In this document: positions 60,088 to 64,000 of the stretch, in pieces
Layout of the letters: every line of letters starts with the position of its first letter
How positions within the stretch are numbered: the stretch's first letter is position 1
Assembly (NCBI GenBank): GCA_965212245.1
Contig: OZ243107.1
Span: 2,976,001 to 3,040,000 of the forward strand
Direction of reading: 5' to 3'
DNA: 64,000 nucleotides
From: CAKZNE01 sp040222435
GTDB taxonomy: Bacteria; Bacteroidota; Bacteroidia; Flavobacteriales; Schleiferiaceae
Made by a program: the position numbers and the translations under genes
The notes under the pieces: model-generated
Database searches by the model: none
What the model saw: only the letters and a program-made list of their open reading frames with translations
What the model was told of the DNA's origin: nothing

Positions 60088-60650
60088 TCTGTGGCCTGTG
60101 CAGCTTGCGAAGAATCAGAGCCAGACGGAGATGGTATTTTCCGAAAGCGGAAAGAGTAATAAATAATAAATACTCCCAGGATGAGGCTATAGAAACCTAC
60201 TAAGTAATTCAGAGTATCAATACTATCAAACGGATTAAAAATAATAAGTCCCCCAAACACCAGACTTATAGCGCCATTTACCAGAAAAACCAGCTTATTG
60301 GCTTTAGTGCGTATGGCACCTATAAATTGTATAATGCCCATAATACCGGCCCATCCTCCTAATGCATAGGTGAAAATGGTAGCTGAAGAACTTTCATATA
60401 CAAGGATAAGGCTACCCAGAATAAGCTGAGCCAGGCCCAGTGTAAATAGTAAACCCCAGGTTTTACCGCTTCTTTGTGCAATGAGAGCTACCGTTGCTAA
60501 TGAGAGACCAAAAACCAATAGGATCAACCCCAGTAGTTGGACAATATTCTTTAAGTCAAAATTTTCGAGGAAGATAGCCAGGCAGCCTAACACTATCAGA
60601 AATAATCCCTGTATAGCTGCAATCCACCATTTCTTGCGTAAAGCGTTCAT
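60048..60650 (-). CDS. HdeD/DUF308-like membrane protein
   Basis: A 200-residue protein with six hydrophobic helices in three pairs (AAIQGLFLIVLGCLAIFLE, LLGLILLVFGLSLATVAL, LGGWAGIMGIIQFIGAI, LVFLVNGAISLVFGGLIIFNP). This pattern is typical of HdeD/DUF308 proteins linked to acid or stress resistance. The C-terminal tail is Ser-rich and polar (SSQAAQATDHKETNERSSSDS). The tail coding region overlaps the convergent Rossmann gene by 40 bp. Function is inferred from fold only. Confidence 0.85.
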   Translation of the reverse strand: MNALRKKWWIAAIQGLFLIVLGCLAIFLENFDLKNIVQLLGLILLVFGLSLATVALIAQRSGKTWGLLFTLGLAQLILGSLILVYESSSATIFTYALGGWAGIMGIIQFIGAIRTKANKLVFLVNGAISLVFGGLIIFNPFDSIDTLNYLVGFYSLILGVFIIYYSFRFRKIPSPSGSDSSQAAQATDHKETNERSSSDS

Positions 60651-60693
60651 TCGGTTTGATTTTTAATCTATAACCGAAAAGTAGTCAAATTGG

Positions 60694-61455
60694 TCAGAAC
60701 TTTTCAAAAACACCTAAGCCAAATAAGGCAAAATCATAACGCACCGGATCATGGGAGTTCATATTTCTAAGTTTGGTATCCAGTTCTTCTACTGCTTTCC
60801 AGTCGTTGGCTTTGCGGTTTAATAATCCCAGTTTGCGTGCTACTCTTCCGGAATGAACATCCAATGGGCAGGAGAGAAGTGAGGGGTCTGTGGATTTCCA
60901 GATTCCAAAGTCAATACCGTCTGCCGGACGGGCCATCCAGCGCAAGAACATATTCAGTCGTTTACAGGCTGAATTATAGAAAGGATCTGACACGTGTTTG
61001 CGGGTACGCGCTAAATGTTCCGGTTGAAAAAAGGAATAGCGGAAGCGCCCGAGGGCGTATTTCATATTAACTTCATCTTCTTTGGGTGCAAATAACTGTT
61101 CCATTCCACCTGGCTTACTATATATATTTTGCAATGAGGAGAGAAAAAAACAGAGATCATCATAATTAAATGTACGGTGTACGAATCCTTTAAACCTTTT
61201 GAGATCGGCAGATTTATGATTTAGGACAAAATCATGGGGCGCATGATCCATTCCGTTTAGCAGGCGTTCAGAATTCCGGATAATGGTAGGCCGCTGACCC
61301 CAGGCAATGGTAGCAGCTAAAAAACCACTGATCTCTATATCTTCCTTTTTAGTAAACTGATGTGGAATCTGGATAGGGTCTGTTTCAATAAAGTCTGGGT
61401 TACAATATTCCAGATATTTAGCTTCCAGGAAATCACGAAGTTCATCATTCCCCAT
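60694..61455 (-). CDS. TIGR02757 family protein (HhH-like DNA-glycosylase relative)
   Basis: A 253-residue protein of the TIGR02757 family. The signature features are FLEAKYLEYCNPDFIETDPIQIPHQFTKKEDIEISGFLAATIAWGQR, the middle FRYSFFQPEHLARTRKHVSDP, and the late LDVHSGRVARKLGLLNRKANDWKAVEELDTKLR with a conserved acidic/Arg set. The fold is thought to be like helix-hairpin-helix glycosylases; activity is not established. It overlaps kdsB by 11 bp and is probably translated from the same message. Confidence 0.9.
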   Translation of the reverse strand: MGNDELRDFLEAKYLEYCNPDFIETDPIQIPHQFTKKEDIEISGFLAATIAWGQRPTIIRNSERLLNGMDHAPHDFVLNHKSADLKRFKGFVHRTFNYDDLCFFLSSLQNIYSKPGGMEQLFAPKEDEVNMKYALGRFRYSFFQPEHLARTRKHVSDPFYNSACKRLNMFLRWMARPADGIDFGIWKSTDPSLLSCPLDVHSGRVARKLGLLNRKANDWKAVEELDTKLRNMNSHDPVRYDFALFGLGVFEKF

Positions 61456-62209
61456 TGGTATGTTTTTCGCGGATTAAGATTCTTACTTTCTCAAGGTCTT
61501 CCAGAGTATCTACTGCTATGGTAGGTATTTCGGTTATACCCAAACGAATTTTACGACCACTTTCTAACCATCGGTTCTGTTCAAGCGATTCAGCCAACTC
61601 TAAGGAACTTTGGGGCAGGCTTGAAAATTCGCGTATCGCTTTTTGCGTAAAAGCATACATCCCAATGTGGCGATAGAAAGTATGATGATCAGTCCAATTG
61701 GATTTTAGCTGGTCTCTTACAAAAGGGATGACCGATCTGCTGAAGTAGAGGGCATCCATATTTTTATCCAATACCACAAAAACCCCTGTATTTTCCACCA
61801 ATTCAGATACGGTTTTAACCGGTATAACCAATGATGCCAACTCTACTTGCGGATCAGTAAAGCAACCCACTATTTCCTTTATCTGCTGTGGGTCTAATAA
61901 GGGCTCATCGCCCTGTATATTGATGACTATATCCGGTTTGGTTTTACCCGCTGATATCCATTTTTCCATAGCTTCCAGGCAGCGATTGGTTCCGGTATTA
62001 TGTTCTCCGGTAAGGATTACCTCTCCGCCAAAGTATTGAACGGCATTATAGATACGTTCATCATCTGTGGCCACCACTACCTGCTTTAGTGCCTTTTTAG
62101 CCTGCTCATAAACCCTTTGGATCATAGGCTTACCGGCAATATCTTTAAGAGGCTTCCCCTCCAAACGGGAGGAACCATAGCGGGCGGGAATTATGCCAAG
62201 AGTATTCAT
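61445..62209 (-). CDS. kdsB: 3-deoxy-manno-octulosonate cytidylyltransferase
   Basis: KdsB makes CMP-Kdo for lipopolysaccharide core assembly. The 254-residue enzyme has the N-terminal GIIPARYGSSRLEGKPL (nucleotide binding), VVATDDERIYNAV, the VINIQGDEPLLDP metal/substrate block, FYRHIGMYAFTQKAI and SLEQNRWLESGRKIRLGIT. Length and motifs are complete. Downstream TIGR02757 overlaps it. A divergently reading terminator and the PfpI gene lie upstream. Confidence 0.97.
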   Translation of the reverse strand: MNTLGIIPARYGSSRLEGKPLKDIAGKPMIQRVYEQAKKALKQVVVATDDERIYNAVQYFGGEVILTGEHNTGTNRCLEAMEKWISAGKTKPDIVINIQGDEPLLDPQQIKEIVGCFTDPQVELASLVIPVKTVSELVENTGVFVVLDKNMDALYFSRSVIPFVRDQLKSNWTDHHTFYRHIGMYAFTQKAIREFSSLPQSSLELAESLEQNRWLESGRKIRLGITEIPTIAVDTLEDLEKVRILIREKHTNGE

Positions 62210-62237
62210 AATTTTTATTTTCGGCTCTAAGATAAAA

Positions 62238-62261
62238 AAGCCACTGCGTTAGCAGTGGCTT
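62238..62261 (-). terminator. Rho-independent terminator after the PfpI gene
   Basis: A perfect 10-bp stem (AAGCCACTGC at 62238-62247, GCAGTGGCTT at 62252-62261) with a 4-nt loop. On the minus strand it is followed by a T run, so it ends the PfpI/DJ-1 transcript before kdsB. Confidence 0.85.
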
Positions 62262-62291
62262 TCATTGTATCTATTAAAGTGAAGTGAATAA

Positions 62292-62852
62292 TTATGCGGT
62301 TTGCTCCTGGTGCTTACCCTCACAAAATTCTTCGACTACTTTGGCATTAAAAGCATCCAAATCTTTCGGAGAGCGGCTGGTAACCATTCCTTCATCCACT
62401 ACTACTTCCTCATCTACCCAGTCTGCACCTGCATTTTGGATATCGGTTTTAATACTTTGGAAGGAAGTTACCTGGCGGCCTTTTAATACACCTGCTTCAA
62501 TCAGCATCCAGGGCGCATGGCAAATTGCCGCTACGGGCTTATGTTGATCAAAGAAATCACGAACAAACTTTACCGCTTTACCGCTTCTCCTTAACTTGTC
62601 AGGGTTAATAACTCCTCCTGGTAAAATAAGGCTGTTATAATCTTTGGCAGTAACTTCCTCAAGGGTTTTATCTACACCTATTTCTATATTCCAGTTTCCG
62701 TCTTTCCAGCTTTTGATAGTTCCATTTTCAAGAGATACCACATGCACTGTGGCGCCTTCTTTTTCAACTGCTTCTTTCGGGCTTATCAGTTCTGATTCTT
62801 CAAATCCATCGGTAGCCAGAATAGCTACTTTTCTATTGTCTAAAAGTCCCAT
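62292..62852 (-). CDS. DJ-1/PfpI family protein (type 1 glutamine amidotransferase-like)
   Basis: A 186-residue class I glutamine amidotransferase-like protein of the PfpI/YhbO group. It reads KVAILATDGFEESELISPKEAVEKEGATVHVVSL, YNSLILPGGVINPDKLR and the nucleophile elbow VAAICHAPWMLIEAGVLKGRQVTS with Cys-His, then DEEVVVDEGMVTSRSPKDLDAFN. Such proteins are stress-induced deglycases or chaperones/proteases. The two small genes on its right are also stress-type, which fits a general stress role. The start is ATG 62852. Confidence 0.92.
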   Translation of the reverse strand: MGLLDNRKVAILATDGFEESELISPKEAVEKEGATVHVVSLENGTIKSWKDGNWNIEIGVDKTLEEVTAKDYNSLILPGGVINPDKLRRSGKAVKFVRDFFDQHKPVAAICHAPWMLIEAGVLKGRQVTSFQSIKTDIQNAGADWVDEEVVVDEGMVTSRSPKDLDAFNAKVVEEFCEGKHQEQTA

Positions 62853-62898
62853 TTCTTGTTTTAAATTTTAAGTTAAAAATTGATTTAAGTATGGAAGC

Positions 62899-63339
62899 TT
62901 AGCTTAAAGCTTCCAGTTTCTGTAATTGCTGTAAACTGGTTTTTATCGAGTGTAAATGATCGGACAAAGTTTTTTTATAAGCCGGTTTTAATACCAGATT
63001 GTCCACGGCTTCTTTATAATCATTAATAGCATGAAGCTCTCCACGTTCACATTCTTTTAACACGGCTTTGTCATCATTGAGGGACAAAGCTTCCCTGATA
63101 TTCATCCAGGTTCTATGCACATCTCCCTCAAGGGTAGAGTCTTTATCCGGTGTGCTGTCTAAATCGCTTAACATTTTCTTCAGGTCATGCCCAAACCGGT
63201 AACGTTCTTCCGCATTATTCTTATAAAAGGCCTGCAAATCATTATCATTAGTCTGCTCTAAAGCCTGCTTATAGCCTTTCTCTGCATCATAATTCCTTTT
63301 TAAAAGAAGGTTTAAATGTTTTGCTGCTGTATTTTCCAT
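62899..63339 (-). CDS. PA2169/DUF2383 four-helix-bundle protein
   Basis: A 146-residue helical protein with the PA2169 pattern: LNLLLKRNYDAEKGYKQALEQ, FYKNNAEERYRFGHDLKKML, HRTWMNIREALSLNDDKAVLKECERGE, and a final helix with LHSIKTSLQQLQKL. Glu/His residues resemble ferritin-like bundles, but no metal set is proven. These proteins are commonly stress-regulated. It lies 46 bp after the PfpI gene and 24 bp from the next small gene. Confidence 0.88.
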   Translation of the reverse strand: MENTAAKHLNLLLKRNYDAEKGYKQALEQTNDNDLQAFYKNNAEERYRFGHDLKKMLSDLDSTPDKDSTLEGDVHRTWMNIREALSLNDDKAVLKECERGELHAINDYKEAVDNLVLKPAYKKTLSDHLHSIKTSLQQLQKLEALS

Positions 63340-63363
63340 ATCTCTGTCTTTTTGAAATTGTGT

Positions 63364-63600
63364 CTAGTCATTACGAAGTGCATTGATCAATTCTTGTTTG
63401 TTCATATTACTTCGTCCATTAATTCCCACTTTTTTAGCTTGTTCATAAAGCTCTTCTTTAGTGCGGTTTTCATATTGGGTACCACCACCCTTATCTTCTG
63501 AATTAGCAATACGGGCCGCTTTTTCTTTACTCATACCTTTATCCCGCAACGCTTCATACTGCTCTTCATTTTTGATCCGATTCATTTCTTTATCTGGCAT
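63364..63600 (-). CDS. Small Rho-N/DUF7218-like protein
   Basis: A 78-residue basic protein. The first half (ALRDKGMSKEKAARIANSED) is a helical segment often seen in plasmid-stabilisation-like DUF7218 proteins. The second half (TKEELYEQAKKVGINGRSNMNKQELINALRN) is a SAP/Rho N-terminal-like fold that can bind nucleic acid. The start is ATG 63600 (TTG 63606 adds two codons). It is the first gene of a small stress-type cluster with PA2169 and PfpI. Function unknown. Confidence 0.78.
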   Translation of the reverse strand: MPDKEMNRIKNEEQYEALRDKGMSKEKAARIANSEDKGGGTQYENRTKEELYEQAKKVGINGRSNMNKQELINALRND

Positions 63601-63606
63601 AATCAA

Positions 63607-64000
63607 GAGTTTACCAGTAAGAACAATTTGATAATAGGGAATTGTTTATGAAAACAACAATCTTAATATAGAGGTAAGTAATGGCTTAACACATGAATAC
63701 TAAAAATCACCCGCAAATTTCCACACGATTAGGTTCTTATGGATATTTACCTGCACAGGAGTAGAAGCCCGAAAACCCTAAAGCTTAAGTGCATAGTAAA
63801 GAAAAATTGAAAATACATCAGGAGCTGAGCCAGGCTTGAAGTATGGTGAAAAGCAAGACTTAAGACCAAAAAGGTTTCGCGCACAAGCTTACGACCAAAA
63901 CTTATCTGGTAAAAGTAGAACCTGCACTGGAAAAGGTAGAGTAGAATTTAGTTTGGTGGTAAGGTTACTCCTGAGTGAATATTTACATTTGCGCTTGTAG
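63607..64000. other. Non-coding stretch to the window end, nothing recognised
   Basis: No open frame with coding character, no tRNA-like or hairpin-terminator structure was found in these 394 bases on either strand. It presumably holds the promoter of the small gene at 63364 and the start of whatever lies beyond the edge. Confidence 0.6.

Noticed and set aside
1..64000. tRNA and rRNA genes
   Set aside because: No cloverleaf-like segment with a TTCGA-type T loop in a suitable context, and no rRNA signature sequence was seen on either strand; a tRNAscan-SE run would be decisive.

Overview
The window looks like a chromosome segment of a free-living member of the Bacteroidota, probably in or near the Flavobacteriales. 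Evidence is two proteins with C-terminal type IX secretion (T9SS) sorting domains, many lipoproteins with Bacteroidota-style lipoboxes, a TPR/beta-propeller/OmpA protein of PorE-like architecture, paired outer-membrane barrel (DUF5723-like) and lipoprotein genes, FISUMP and WG-repeat proteins, and start codons without Shine-Dalgarno motifs. Genus cannot be assigned by eye. I see no rRNA, tRNA or CRISPR.

Layout. 1-18.2 kb is ordinary core sequence: the end of yidC, a DUF6438 lipoprotein, a cheR-cheB-phosphohydrolase operon, a PAP2 phosphatase, queA, two glycosyltransferases, an ftsE-like ATPase, a large TPR protein with a partner outer-membrane barrel, an OsmC protein and a methyltransferase.

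18.2-41.2 kb is an accessory island, visibly richer in A/T and full of repeats and broken genes. Its left part holds a RES-domain gene, a frameshifted REP-associated tyrosine transposase (RAYT), a hydrolase plus PAS-LuxR pair, a run of small exported proteins of unknown function, and a TIR-DUF3298 protein. A 22-bp palindrome (REP) occurs nine times. Two copies flank the RAYT in inverted orientation, and copies bracket the RES and TIR genes. Two copies carry scars of the RAYT 3' end. A short, more ordinary stretch follows (DUF1059, DUF1801, radical SAM, XRE-S24). The right part (34.7-40.7 kb) is an integron-like cassette array. Six genes and one gene fragment, all on the minus strand, are separated by large imperfect-palindromic elements with GCTAAC/GTTAGC-type ends, and the array ends at the remnant of a tyrosine recombinase. 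Three of these spacer elements fuse an attC-like arm to a REP palindrome. The cassette next to the recombinase encodes a protein with an SSB-like acidic C-terminal tip, overlapping a candidate PD-(D/E)XK nuclease gene.

41.2-64 kb returns to core genes: an HI0933-type flavoprotein, GDYXXLXY and DUF2157 membrane proteins, two methyltransferases, an SGNH hydrolase, the PorE-like protein, two lipoprotein/DUF5723 pairs arranged divergently, rarA, a rhomboid protease, an HdeD-like protein, a TIGR02757 protein, kdsB, a PfpI/DJ-1 protein and two small stress-type proteins.

The most interesting material is the island. It contains two mobility systems (RAYT/REP and a cassette-type recombinase), hybrid repeats joining them, and several defence-like genes (RES, TIR-DUF3298, SSB-tip plus nuclease) placed between the repeats. 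All functional statements are inferences from sequence reading; no searches were run.
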